Positions 11,301 to 21,130 are shown, counted from the stretch's first letter. The stretch is DNA of 64,000 bases from Cristatella mucedo (GCA_009760855.2 WPIO01000003.1:13383001-13447000), one strand, 5' to 3'. Made by a program: numbers and translations. The notes: generated by a model not told the origin, from the sequence alone.

Positions 11301-13884
11301 ACGAAAAACGGGGGTTGTTAGTGTGATCTGCTTATGTGTTGTGTTAACGGGGTTATAAATTTACACAATGCAGTAGCTAAGATTAGTTGATTACATACAT
11401 ATTGATCTATGCCAAAAGAGGGTGAGGTCACAGTGAGAAAACCTGGCATTGACCAAAACCACTATATGTAAACGGAATAATCTGAGTCAAGTCCATAGAA
11501 CGCTTTCCTGAACCGCCCACCTGGTCGGTCTTATGAACATGGGCTAAGGCCGAAACGACCTTGTAGACGGGTGCCTCTTAGCTACCAGAATGCTTACCAT
11601 ACGCCACATCTTTATTGTCGCATCGCGTTGCAGCTAAATAAAATGGCAAATTTAAAGTTACACAGACATCGAATTTGACCGCATACTCTGTTAAACAGTT
11701 GTGCACATAGTGATGTCATTCGGGAGGGGAAAGTTTCCGAAAGCAGAAGACAGACCCCCTGGATACTTTGTGGAAATGTCCAAAACCGAACATCCTTCGT
11801 CGAATTGCAAATCGTCTATGCTGATACGTTCGGTCCGAAATGTCTTGATTGCCGTACTTTACCAAAATTGATAGTACCTGGCCGAGCCTGTTGTTGCAAT
11901 TGGTTCCCTCTCTCTCCCTCTCCTTTCATTCCTTCTTCTATCCTTCCTCTCTGTTTCTCTCTTTCCGTCACTCTCTCTGTCTCTCTCCCTCTTGCTCTCT
12001 CTTCTCTGTCTCTTTCTCTGTCTCTCTCCCTTCCTCTTGCTCTCTCCCTCTCTCTCCCTCTCTCTCCCTTTCTCTCCCCCTCTCTCCCTCCCTCTCTCTC
12101 CCTCTCTCTCCCTCTCTCTCCCTTTCTCTCCCTCTCTCTCCCTCCCTCTCCCTCCCTCTCCCTCCCTCTCTCTCCCTCTCTCTCCCTCTCTCTCCCTCTC
12201 TCTCCCTCTCTCTCCCTCTCTCCCTCTCCCTCTCTCTCCCTCCCTCCTTGCCTCTCTCTCTGTCTGATCGCTCCTACCTAAGAATGCAGACATGGGTAGA
12301 GTATCTCTGCTTGTTTTGCTCGATCTTTCAGCAGCCTTTGCTAATATCGATCACCAAGTTCTTCTGGAGCGCCTCTCATCTCGTCTGGGCATCACTGGCA
12401 CTGCTCTGCAATGGTTCAGGTCCTATCTCAGCAGGAGACTCCAGAGTATTGATGTGAATGGACCGAGATCATCTGAGGCACCTCTGAAATATGGGGTACC
12501 TCAGGGCTCCGTACCTCAGGTCCGGTTCTTTTCACGGTTTATACTCTCCCTCTTGCCGATGTGGTTTCGAAGCACAATCTAGGCTTTCACTTTTATATGG
12601 ATGACAAGACACTCAGTTGTACCTCTGCTTTGACCCTCCCAGCCTTCGAGCACCTCGAATTCTCTCAACTCCCTTGCTGCATGTATTGATGACATCCACA
12701 CATGGATAGCAGCAAATTTTCTTAAATTAAATGGCGATAAAACCAAATTATTAGCTATGGGCAAACCAAGTGCGATTCTGAAATTGGAAAGGCCGACGCT
12801 AAAAATCGGCTATGCCAGCATAGGTCCCGTGGAATCTGCACGAAATCTAGGTGTCATGTTCCGAAGTGACTTTTCGTTAGACGACCACATCAGCTCCACA
12901 ATCGTCTGCCTACTTTCAGCTACATGAAATTGCTAAAAGTCTGGCTTGTTTAGATAAGGATACCACATCTAAGTTGGTCCATGCATTTGTGACATCCCGT
13001 CTTGATTTCTGTTACTCACTGCTTGCTGGCCAACCGGCATGTGCAATCAGGTGCTTACAGCTGGTGCAAAACTCTGCAGCTAGGCTTGTCTGTCGTGAGT
13101 GTCGCAATTACCACCGCACACCACTTCTCGCCGATGTGCACTGGCTACCAGTCAAGCAACGGATCGACTTAAAGGTTTTTGTCGCTCACTTTTAGGCCCC
13201 TTCATTCTTTGGCTCTAGCCTATCTATCATATCTACTCCCTCACCAGGCCAAGCACCGTACTACCTGCTTTTCGGAATCTAAATTAAAAAAATACCTCGT
13301 ACAAGCCTCAAATCCTTTGGAGACCGCGCCTTTAATTTTCGTATGCCCCCAAAGCCTGGAACTCATTTCCTACTTGCGTCACGACATCCCCTGACTTGAC
13401 CACATTTTAAAAAGAACTTAAAAAACCCACCTATTTATGACAGTATTTAGTGGGTCCCTGTGATTCGTCTTGTATGTTCTTATTCGTGCTGACACTGTTT
13501 CATGCTGCCACTAACCACACTTGCATGCTGACCCTGGGCATGTCACCCCTCACCATGTTGTTTATCAAGCATGATACCACTCTCCATTCGATCGTGCTTC
13601 CTTTGCAGCAAATTTAATGCACCTAGAACGAGATTGAGTTCTCTTAGGGTGCTTAATCAAGTGTATTGTTTTTATCTGTCTCTATATGTCCCTTGAAAGC
13701 GATGTGCATTGTTGCCAATTGACAAGTTGAGACCTCAATTGCCAACTATTTTTCAGCAAGTACCATTATGCCAGAGGATAATGACAACGATAACCCGGAG
13801 ATGTCGATCATTATGAACATTCTTGAAGCCGATGGCGGCCTGGGTGGACGGGTTGACTTCACGGACCTACCATGGCCGTTATGA
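485..13884 (+). CDS. BMAL1/cycle (ARNTL) circadian bHLH-PAS transcription factor, 3' part of gene
   Basis: The product would be the positive-limb clock factor that pairs with CLOCK on E-boxes in the nucleus. Exons in the window are 485-1059, 1211-1317, 3222-3369, 3476-3655, a tentative 7829-7863, and 13757-13884, all on the + strand. The identification rests on collinear matches to BMAL1: an RFFFCRMK segment before [61 protein letters not shown], and the terminal tail ending DFTDLPWPL. Exon phases join without shift through 3655, and the microexon restores the phase needed for the last exon. The bHLH and PAS-A domains lie upstream of the window. The BMAL helix that precedes the tail in vertebrates (around EEIMEIHRIRG) was not found, so one or more exons may be unrecognised or the region has diverged. 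Keeping the C-terminal tail implies a BMAL1-type activator rather than a Drosophila-type cycle. Confidence 0.9.
1211..1317 (+). CDS. BMAL1-like exon: middle of PAS-B
   Basis: The acceptor is TCTCTTTGCAG ending at 1210. The exon reads [20 protein letters not shown], then [15 protein letters not shown], matching the BMAL1 PAS-B segment with LPQELLGTSCYEYFHQDD. It ends with one base of a split Val codon before the donor GTTTGT. The phase joins exactly to the exon at 3222, giving SE-VIHTKEK opposite the vertebrate RQ-VLQTREK with no gap. Confidence 0.88.
2295..2338. promoter_or_regulatory. Tandem E-box pair in BMAL1-like intron
   Basis: A 22-bp unit is repeated exactly twice, at 2295-2316 and 2317-2338. 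Each copy carries CACGTG (2309-2314 and 2331-2336) in the context GCCACGTGAC. CACGTG is the canonical binding site of CLOCK:BMAL1 and of other bHLH factors such as USF, MYC and MITF/TFE. Its placement inside the gene for the E-box-binding factor raises possible autoregulation. That is inference: an exact short duplication could also be neutral. Confidence 0.45.
3222..3369 (+). CDS. BMAL1-like exon: C-terminal half of PAS-B
   Basis: The acceptor is TTAATTGCAG ending at 3221, and the donor is a consensus GTAAGT at 3370. The translation includes [32 protein letters not shown] and [18 protein letters not shown], the beta-strand core of PAS-B. The NPWT..VE[FY]I motif is typical of BMAL/ARNT proteins. 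Without splicing, the reading frame reaches a stop immediately after the donor, as expected at an exon end. Confidence 0.9.
3476..3655 (+). CDS. BMAL1-like exon: post-PAS linker with polyglutamine
   Basis: The acceptor is CTCTTTGTGTTTAG ending at 3475. One base completes a Val codon begun in the previous exon. The reading frame gives [20 protein letters not shown], then a run of ten Gln (3561-3590), [10 protein letters not shown] and ending NTDQSF plus two bases. The donor is GTAAGTGT. Low sequence conservation is expected in this part of BMAL1. The assignment rests on matching splice phase and an open frame between strong signals. Confidence 0.75.
3561..3590 (+). repeat. CAG/CAA repeat encoding ten glutamines
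   Basis: Ten consecutive Gln codons, nine CAG and CAA mixed, lie in frame in the post-PAS exon. The tract is likely length-polymorphic. Confidence 0.85.
4965..5175 (+). mobile_element. CR1/L2-type LINE, 3' tail only
   Basis: The segment carries the LINE 3' untranslated end shared by all copies here: CATGCTGCCACTAAC, GACCCTGTGCATGTCACC, then GCAGCAAATGTAAAGCGCCT and a terminal (TTA)n run at about 5148-5174. It is heavily 5'-truncated and lies in a BMAL1-like intron in sense orientation. Confidence 0.8.
5280..5331 (+). mobile_element. SINE-A relic, 3' end
   Basis: Only the tail is clear: AAGTTCTCTTGGGGTGCTAT followed by ACAAATGAATTATA. This matches the end of the complete SINE-A copies at 27710 and 41177. 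The tRNA-like head is unrecognisable. Confidence 0.6.
5865..6000 (+). mobile_element. Decayed reverse-transcriptase fragment of a LINE
   Basis: The + strand reads AFDTVDYQ near 5869 and, in a second frame, [14 protein letters not shown] near 5940. These resemble the AFDTIDHQ and W.RSYLS.R.QSV blocks of the non-LTR reverse transcriptase seen in the better copies. The frame is broken and the ends are unclear. Confidence 0.45.
7829..7863 (+). CDS. Tentative 35-nt microexon of the BMAL1-like gene
   Basis: The segment sits between a strong acceptor (a T-rich tract then GTAG at 7828) and a donor GTAAAAG at 7864. The preceding exon leaves two bases and the terminal exon needs one. This 35-nt segment accepts two and leaves one, joining both exons and coding [12 protein letters not shown] across the junctions. 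The sequence itself has no diagnostic match, so it could be coincidence. An alternative is a 3-4 nt shift of the last acceptor. Confidence 0.35.
7925..8105 (+). mobile_element. CR1/L2-type LINE, fragment of ORF end
   Basis: The translation follows the LINE C-terminal block [20 protein letters not shown]: the copy reads AACCTCAAATCCTTTTGAGA and continues through the [14 protein letters not shown] equivalent to about 8050. It lacks the usual 3' tail and is followed at once by a SINE-B copy. Confidence 0.65.
8125..8268 (+). mobile_element. SINE-B copy, 5'-truncated
   Basis: It holds a perfect Pol III B box GGTTCGAATCC (8147-8157) and the family body: GGCGATTCTTTATTGCC, GCAAGTGATGGTGATAGCCG, TTGCTATACAAA and AAATCAGCTAATA. 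The first part of the tRNA-like head is missing or diverged. Confidence 0.75.
8296..8363. repeat. (GA)n microsatellite
   Basis: About 34 uninterrupted GA units. It lies between two SINE-B copies in a BMAL1-like intron. Confidence 0.95.
8480..8622 (+). mobile_element. SINE-B copy, diverged
   Basis: TAGGTCGTGGGTTTAAGTTC, then CAATTCTTTATTATCCATTG, GCTCTTCTGCTACTATGTAA and AAATTAGCTGA follow the SINE-B order seen at 42434 and 63719. The B box is degraded (GGTTTAAGTTC). Confidence 0.65.
9374..9558. mobile_element. SPIN-like (Space Invader) non-autonomous hAT element
   Basis: A 185-bp element with terminal inverted repeats: CAGCGGTTTTCAACCT at the left, and GGTTGAGAACCACTG at the right, the inverse of CAGTGGTTCTCAACC. 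It is flanked by near-identical 8-bp target duplications, ATCTACAC (9366-9373) and ATCTAGAC (9559-9566), as hAT elements produce. The interior carries GTCGAACGACCCTTTCACAG, AAGACCATCGGAAAACACA, GTCGCCACAACATGAG and TTGCGGCATTAGGAAGGTTG, which I recognise as SPIN non-autonomous sequence. SPINs are known for horizontal transfer among tetrapods, with reports from a few invertebrates. No transposase is encoded. It sits in the last BMAL1-like intron. Confidence 0.85.
9978..10757 (-). mobile_element. CR1/L2-type LINE, 5'-truncated
   Basis: On the - strand the order is a reverse-transcriptase piece (about 10757-10650, including the GVPQGS region), then [20 protein letters not shown], a diverged remainder, and the shared 3' tail ending in (TAA)n at 9978-9990. 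Several frameshifts and an internal loss make it inactive. Confidence 0.8.
10758..11905. other. BMAL1-like intron, no feature recognised
   Basis: AT-rich intronic sequence. I see no exon, RNA gene or repeat family that recurs elsewhere in the window. Confidence 0.5.
11906..12262. repeat. Polypyrimidine minisatellite, (CTCTCTCCCT)n type
   Basis: About 355 bp of almost pure C and T on the + strand, built from irregular CTCTCTCC and CCCTCTCT units. It abuts the 5' end of a LINE copy. The open frames through it on both strands are artefacts of composition (Ser/Leu/Pro or Arg/Glu). Confidence 0.95.
12272..13665 (+). mobile_element. CR1/L2-type LINE, reverse-transcriptase half to 3' end
   Basis: It starts in the reverse transcriptase with [48 protein letters not shown] and YGVPQGSV, and continues through an FHFY.DD-like catalytic region, the thumb and the C-terminal domain ([30 protein letters not shown]). 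The shared 3' tail ends at about 13665. The ADD catalytic box and later frames are broken by indels. It lies 90 bp before the last BMAL1-like exon, in sense orientation. Confidence 0.85.
13757..13884 (+). CDS. BMAL1-like terminal exon: C-terminal transactivation tail
   Basis: The acceptor is ACTATTTTTCAG ending at 13756. The frame reads [20 protein letters not shown], then [20 protein letters not shown], Leu and a TGA stop at 13882-13884. It is a near match to the end of vertebrate BMAL1 (AVIMSLLEADAGLGG, then PVDFSDLPWPL). That tail contacts CBP/p300 and CRY and is needed for rhythmic activation. Drosophila cycle lacks it. Two bases of a split codon begin the exon. Confidence is very high because of the length and position of the match. 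Confidence 0.97.
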
Positions 13885-13904
13885 AACGTCAACAACACGT
13901 AATG

Positions 13905-14009
<105 letters not shown>

Positions 14010-15019
14010 TCCATTCTTTAGCTGCTGCCATCGATGCAATGGACTTCTCTCATGAATGGACGAACCGCCTGGCATTCGCTTTCTTTGAGATTCGGACCTA
14101 CTTGCTACGGGTTGTCGCATCGCTAGTCGCTTTTGAGATGCTGACGGTTGGTTATGTTAGTAGTGGCACCTTTCCTGCTCACGGCATTGTGCCTGCCACT
14201 GTGCCTGTGGTATGTTTCTATGCTTGCTGTAAGCTTCCCTCAGATTATTTTTTATTCTCATCCTGGGCTGCTTTGTCTCGGGTGGGAACACATCTAGTTT
14301 TAACGTTGTAGCATGACTTTTTCAGAGGAATATGTAGTATGTAACAGTTGTTCCTATTAGGCCACCTTGTCTTTGAACTTGACAGTATTCTAATCAAGTT
14401 GAATTCTGCTGCTAGAAGAGTTAAAAGTGGTATGGCCTGTTTTTGATATGTATAAATGGAACGATAGCTCTATATTGTTTGGTATCGTTCGTATTGAATG
14501 AAAATCTCGTGATGGTCACGTCATTTTTGTCAACTTGGTGTTTAGATTTCGCTTGAGGACGAATTCAACGGAAAGAACGTGCAGGCATAGAATAACACCG
14601 CTAGCAGTTTCAGCTACAACTAATTGCAAAATTTGATCATGCTCGGTAGAAGTGTGTGCGTGCATGTGTGTATGCTTACCCTTGCCAAAACGACGTGTTA
14701 GTTTGGAATTAACTCGTCCAGTGCATGCTCTCGTTATTGCTGCAGTGCGGTAGCTGAAACGGTTTCAATCCAAATGGGCACAGAGATATTCAAGAGGTCG
14801 TGCTAGCCAGCGAACGATTGCAGAGTATCAGGTTGTCCGACGCTGGAGCTCTTTGGCGGAGAAAGGTGTATATTGTAGACGGGAACATACTTCTGCGACT
14901 CGTGTTCAACGATGTCAAGGCTGCTAGCGGTAGGTGTCGAGTAAGCTCATCAGTGTGAGCTGTTGGTTAGAAGTAATTCAAAGTCGAAAATAGAAGTGGA
15001 GTTCGTTGCACGTGGCTTG
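14010..15019 (+). other. Presumed BMAL1-like 3' UTR and downstream sequence
   Basis: No open frame or repeat family is recognised. No consensus polyadenylation signal is evident in the first kilobase. Confidence 0.4.
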
Positions 15020-15987
15020 ATAATAATACATTTGATATAGTGTCCTCAGAGAACTTAATCTCATTCTAGGCACTTTACAGTTGCTGCTAAGGAAGCACGA
15101 TCGAATGGTTAACGTGCTCAATAAAATGGTTTGCATGCTCAATAAACAAGAAAATGTGGTTAGGGATGACATGCACAGGGTCAGCATGCAAGTATGGTTA
15201 GTGGCAGCATGCACAGTCTCAGCACTCATAAGCACATAAAAGGACAGATCACGGGGATCCACTAATTGCTGTGATAACTACATGCATTTTAGTTTAATTT
15301 AAAATTTCGACAAGTCAAGAGATGTGACGCAAGTCGAGAGTTCCAGGCTTTGGGAGCATGCGATCTAAAGGCACGGTCTCCAAAGGATTTTAGGTTTGTA
15401 CGAGGTATATTTTTTAAACAGATTTCGAAAAGCAGGTGATACGATGCTTGGCCTGGCGGAGGAGTAGATCTAATAGATAGGCAAAAGCCAAAGAATGAAG
15501 GGATCTAAAAGTGAGTGACAAAACCTTAAATTCCATTCGCTGCTTGACTCTGGGTGCCAGTGCAGGTCGGCGAGATAGTGAGATGCGGTAACTGTTCTTT
15601 CATGACAGATAAGCCTAGCTGCAGTTTTGCACCGGCTGTAAGCGCCCGAGTGTACAGGCCGTAGACCAGCATGCAGCGAGTTAAAGAAGTCAAGACGGAT
15701 GTCACAAATGCATGGACCAATTTAGATGTAATATCCCTGTCGTAAACAAGCCCGAATTTCAGCAATGTTATGTAGCTGAAAGTAGGCCGACTTAACTGTA
15801 GAGCTGATGTGGTCGTCTAACGAAAGGTCACTTTGAAATAGGAAACGTAGATTTCGTGCATATTCAACAAGAGATAAGCTGGCAGAGCCGATTTTGCACG
15901 TTAGCCTTTCCAACTTCTGAAACGAACTTGGTTTGCCTATAACTAGAAAGTTGGTTTTTTCATCATTCAATTCAAGAAAGTTCACAT
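15020..15987 (-). mobile_element. CR1/L2-type LINE, 5'-truncated
   Basis: On the - strand it begins at NFLELNDEKTNFLVIGKPSS, continues with KLERLTCKIGSASLSLVEYA and the [20 protein letters not shown] block, then a C-terminal region with frameshifts and the shared 3' tail near 15020-15240. It is a dead copy. Confidence 0.85.
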
Positions 15988-18302
15988 AAGGTAAGGAGGG
16001 AGATTGTGACAGTGATGTGGGTGAGCAAGTTTTTACTCAGCATGGTTGTCCAGCTGTGAATCTGAGCATTTTGTAGCCTGAACTTGGAAGCACGTGGTGG
16101 GTGTCCACCTATCGTCAGAAATGCATCATTCCTTTGAGATTAGGATCGAGTGGTGCTCGTGTGACTGAACTCATCGACCAAGCAGTTTTCGTCGCCACAT
16201 AAATAGTCGATCCTCTTTCCACTGAGTAGGCCATCGTCGATGCTCGCAGGGTGCATGGACATGTGACCGGGTCGGCTTCGGAGCAGAATAGGACTATCGC
16301 CTGTTGCTGGGTGGGGCATAATTCAGGTCCCGCGAGGCCGGCGCCGCTGGTCGGCCGCCACACCGCGTGAACCCCTCCCCTGAACTTCGTGCAAGCACCT
16401 GACAACCGTACGTGCCCGACGAGGTGGCTGCTGGCCGTGACGGAAGTCGGACATTGTCGGCTAGACGGTCGCTCGCCGCCGCCGCCGATTTGCAGCGAAA
16501 CTAGGTTTTCGCGATCTTGCTGAACTGTTCGCGCGCGATGTTGTGATGTGGAGCGAAATAGCAAGTGGTAGTAGCTAGCTTCGGTTCGCTATCGAGGCCT
16601 GCTCAAGTCTTAAGATGGCGGTAAGAAAGCCAAGCCTGAGGTCGAACTACGTCAACGCTCTTGCTAGGCGTATCCGTCATAACGAAACGCTAGCGTAATG
16701 TGCGTCTGCATCGCTGTGACGGCGACTGACTAGTTCACCGACCGCCGCTTTAGGTTTCTCGTTGCAAATCGCGGGCTACGGCTTCGCGTTCGGACGAGTA
16801 AAGGAGGAGAACGGGGGGGGGGCGGAGCGCCGAAGGTCCTCGTTCGGGCGCTTAGCTGGTGCGGTCACGGCGGACCCGAGCTCTTCAGCTGGGCTTTCGC
16901 CTGCTGCAAGCGCACGGTCTGCTGCCGCCGTTTAGCGCTCAGCCGCCGGTCCTCTGCGTCGCATCATGCTAGGCGTATCTTCTTAAGTCGAGCAAATAAT
17001 CCCCGATAGACGGTTTAGAGAACTTCATATCGGGAGTTGTAATGCGCAGTTAAAACCTCCAGATTCCTTATCGCCCGCACTCAGCTCCTCTCCCTCCTCG
17101 CGTCTCCGGACGTGACGCGAGGCGCTGGATGCGGCGCTAGACGTAAGCGAATATCCGCGCGCGACGCCGGAATCTAGTGAAGGCTGAGGTTCGGCAGGTG
17201 CTGCTCGCGCCTGCCGGTGCGACGCCTCGGCCGCGCGCGCTCCGAATCCCGGAGAACGCGAGCTATTCGCAAAATAGGCGGCTACTGGCGCCGAACGCGT
17301 CTGCGGACTTGCTCGTGGACCAGCTCGTGCCTGCACCGAGACCCGGGAAGTATACAGACCCACGCCCCTTGCGCCGCAGGTCCGCTTTCGTAACCAACAG
17401 GACGGCACGCAGCTAAGGCGTGCTGGGGGAACGCAAAAAGCTCGACCCGCGATAGGCCAGCCGGCGACGCTGGTGCACATCATACGACAGCCGCGTGATC
17501 GGCGCTCGGCCTCCGCCCACTTAGTCGTGGGTGGCCTCCCTCAAGTCCGCCCGACTTCGGCGGCGTCGCGCGTGACCGCTCGTCGCCGGCCTCTCACGGC
17601 CAATAAGCTCGACTAGTTCGGCGGCTCGGCCAATTGATGGAAGCCTGGCGCGCCAGCTCTTTTTCTTGGCAGGCTGCAGAGCGGGGGGGGGGGGAGGCTG
17701 GGTTGTTTCTAATCATTTTACTTTCGACGCATCCCAATCGCCTAGTATTGGCGAGCCGCCGTTTTAAGCAATTGCGCTTGGAGGAGGCGGCGCCACGTTC
17801 GCTTCATCGCGATGATGTGCGACATCGCTTGCTGGATAGCTAGCGAGCGCCTTCGCGATTCCGCTAGCAAACCTACGGGCTCATTACTGCGAACACGCCC
17901 AAGGTATCGCGCGGGCGCGACGCACCCCGCCCACTCCCCCGCCGAGTTCTACGGCCGCTGGGCGGATCGGCTTGACGCAGGCGCGAGCGCGCACCTGCAG
18001 CGCTCGCGACCGTGTCCAGCGAGCGAGCGCCGGCCAACGGAGCGGCAGCTTGCGGACTCCAGAACCGCGACGGCTACCGGGCGCTCTTCGTCGACCAACT
18101 CGCGAGCGCCACCCGACGCGTCAGTTCGTCCGCCCGGTCTGCGGCCGGCCGGGGAGCGCCAGCGCCAGGCCCGCTCGAGGGAGTTACCCGGCGCAGTGCG
18201 AGCGAATCGGCGCTCTCCTCGAGGCGGGCCGATTCGCTGGCGGCTCGCCTGACCCGGCCGCGGCGGTGGCAGACGGAGATCCTGCAGTCGGTGCGAAAAA
18301 AA

Positions 18303-18363
18303 CAGCGGCGACTTGCTGTCGTCGTCGTCGAGGGACGACGACGACGACAGCCAGTCGCCGCTG
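18303..18363. repeat. Long inverted repeat (28-bp arms, 5-bp loop)
   Basis: Left arm 18303-18330 and right arm 18336-18363 are reverse complements at 27 of 28 positions, with loop AGGGA. The arms contain (GTC)4 and its complement. The segment would fold into a very stable hairpin. Confidence 0.9.
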
Positions 18364-19544
18364 CGCTCCGCAGCTGCCATTCGAGGCGCGCCGAGCTGTG
18401 CGTGGCGATCGCGACAGCTCGGTCGTGCCGACTCGAAATCGCTGTTGCGCTGCCTTCGCACACCCGCCTACTCTAGTAGCAAGACGCTCGCTCTGCGGTC
18501 CTGGCAAGGCCAGGCGTTAATTTCTGCCCAGTTTGAATTTCGGCTGACTGCGGCAGCGATTGGGCGTTTCGCGTGCACGTTCCAGCCAGCGTTCGGTTCG
18601 GAGTTTATACCCCGCCGCAGGGCAGCTCCTCGTCGGCGCGGCGTCACAGTTCAGCGCTCAGCGGTGGTTCAGCATCCGGCTTGATCGGGTCGGGCTGGGT
18701 TGCGCCAGGTGGAATTTCCACTCAGCCAGTAGCGGCGCTGGTCGGTCGCGGATCTCAACGGAGCCTAGCGATACGTTATCGCGGCCCAGCCTGTTGTTAC
18801 CGCTCCAGCTCACTTACTCAGCGCACTGGGACGGATGTGGCATATTTTTATCGATATTTTTAGCTCTTTGTCGCTTCGTCGCATCGCGCAATTGTTCAGT
18901 TTTGCAAGCTTTAACGTGCTTAGCACTGGTCTTCTGATTCGGGACCGGCATGGCGGACGCGGCAAACAGCCGCGAACATTTTGCCCTACAGTCGCGTCCA
19001 CCTCAACAGTCATTTCGCGGTAGGCGGCGCGCAGAAGACGGCTCACCCTGAAGCAGAGCTGCAGCGCACCCGGATGTCAGCGTAGGGACGACGCTTGCCT
19101 AGCCGTGGTGTGCGGACCTGACGCCGGAGCAGGTTTGCAGCTCTGCGCATGTGGAGCAGCGATGGCGGCCGTCGCGATAGTGGTCGAGCTTTCGGCGGCG
19201 CTTCCGGGCGCGCTATCAAAGCTGACGGGTCTCAGAACTTTTCACTCGCGATGTCGCTGCTGTATCGCCTACGGTGGCCTCTCGCTATTGCCGCCAAACT
19301 GTGCCCGCTCAATCGATGCCCGCACCCACCGGAAGCCAGCTCGCACCGGAAGCCGGGAGCACGTGAGCGACCAAGCCGCCGCGGCCCAATAGCTCGACGT
19401 TGCCGATAGCAAGCGGTCTGGCGCTTCCAAAACTTCTCTCAGCCCGCCGTACTTTACCGGATGGCGTGCTGTGAATTTCGCTGTGACCCAGAGCAGCTTT
19501 CCAGGACTCAGACCAGTCTGCTATTGCCGTCGTGGATCGCTCCG

Positions 19545-19547
<3 letters not shown>

Positions 19548-19617
<70 letters not shown>
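19548..19617. repeat. (CT)n microsatellite
   Basis: About 35 CT units with a single CG interruption. Confidence 0.95.
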
Positions 19618-19876
19618 GCCGTCGTTCAACGCTGCTTTCGCGTTACTTCCTGGATACTACTTCCGCTACTTCCTCCGGAGGCACGAGCTCCCGACCACGC
19701 ACCGAAAGCTCGCCTAGGCTTTCAGAGCGACACTATAGTGACCTCACCAGCGTGGCGCCCGCTTTGTCCCCCCACGGTTCTGTGAGGTTCCGGAGAGGGA
19801 GCTACCTTGCGCTTTCGTTGGCCGAAAAATGTCTCAGCCGCCAATCACGCCGCTGAGCAGCCGCGATGCGGACCGT

Positions 19877-19915
19877 GCGGCGCTTCACCGCCCCATGCGG
19901 GCGGTGAAGCGCCGC
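19877..19915. repeat. Perfect inverted repeat (17-bp arms, 5-bp loop)
   Basis: GCGGCGCTTCACCGCCC at 19877-19893 is exactly reverse-complemented at 19899-19915, with loop CATGC. No flanking target duplication or T-tract was seen, so no transposon or terminator role is claimed. Confidence 0.9.
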
Positions 19916-21130
19916 GTCCCCGCATGTCGCCGGTTGCGATCGAGTCGCTCTAGCAACGCGTGTGGATTGATGTGCGAGGAGGTATTTCGTATTCGCCGGG
20001 TGAGCTCGCTTCGTTCAAACGCGTCCTCTGCAAGCGGCGCGGATTCTCGCCGCCCCTCGCGGGTCTCGACCTTTAGGCGTCCGAGCCTCAAAGCCGGCGC
20101 GAGTCTTCCATCGAGGGCCCGAGCGTTGGGCACCGAGCGCCGGCCATTCGGATGTTCATCCGCTGCTGCGCCGCACGAGATCGTCGCGGCCAGTTTTCGC
20201 AGAGCGCGAGCCGGCGCGATCCCCTTCGAAAGTCGCGCGCTCAATCTTCTCCGTCGTGCAGGTTTCGTCGGATGGCGACGATCGGCCTCGGCGGGGCCGC
20301 AGGCCGGGCTGATGCGGCGCGGCTGCGGGGGATAAGGTACCGCCCGACGCCTGCTGCTGCTGCTGCGGGGATAAAGCGTCGCCAACGTTTGGCGCCGGCG
20401 AGGTCGACTCGTAGGGCCTGCGAGGTCGGCAGAAGCGCACCTTTCTGCAAGGGGCGCGCTTCTCCAATTCGAAGCCGGGCGTGCCGAGTGCGAGGCCTCA
20501 GTGCGCTGTGGCCGCCGTCGTAGGTGTGAAGAGTCGCGGACCGGTCTTAGTGCGCTTCGCCGCCCCGCCCCCCCCCGAGCCTTCGCACGATCCAACAGCG
20601 GCAAAGCCTCAAGTCCGCCCAGCAGCTCGGCACCTTGGTGGCGAAAATTCGGGAAATCTAGCGCCTAAGCATTGATGGTGGAGTGGTACAATGGCTCCAT
20701 TCTTCAAGCGAAACGGCTCCGAGTCTCGTTAGCGACGGCGGACGCGGAGCTGAGCGTCCCACCCGAGAGGCTCACACTTTTCCAAACTCTACCCAGCGTT
20801 CGTCCAGTATTACAACCGGTCGCTAGTGGTTCGCCATTCTATTTATTCGCACAGTTGATTTAAACAGTGGCTGACACTACTGCATAGCGAACAAAGGGCC
20901 GGCCGAATATAGTGGGGGCCGTACCTCACCTTGCCGGCAGGAGCGTGTTCTTACAAGCGGAGTCGACTGTATTAGTCGCCCATTTTGGCGGCACTCTGAT
21001 CCAGCGCCCGGGGACTTATGCCCCCTGCCCCCTTCGGTTCACCACTGCTTGCTGGCAGATGCTTTCGCACTTAGATTGCGCGACCGCGGAAGCGCATTTG
21101 ACGGTACACCGCCGAAACTGGCGTTTCTGA

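Larger units (their letters stand above)
15990..21130. other. GC- and CpG-rich region without recognised gene
   Basis: Composition shifts sharply to high G+C with many CpG dinucleotides from about 16.3 kb. Long open frames occur on both strands and in several frames at once, as expected by chance in GC-rich DNA. None shows a domain I recognise. It may hold CpG-rich promoters or first exons, but no splice-consistent exon was found. It contains a (CT)n run and two striking hairpins, listed separately. Confidence 0.5.

Noticed and set aside
11805-12457. Ser/Leu/Pro-rich open frames through the pyrimidine tract
   Set aside because: Artefacts of a low-complexity C/T repeat, which is open in all frames.
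19885-20604. 239-codon open frame on -
   Set aside because: Composition-driven frame in GC-rich DNA. It includes a perfect hairpin and overlaps + strand frames. No domain.
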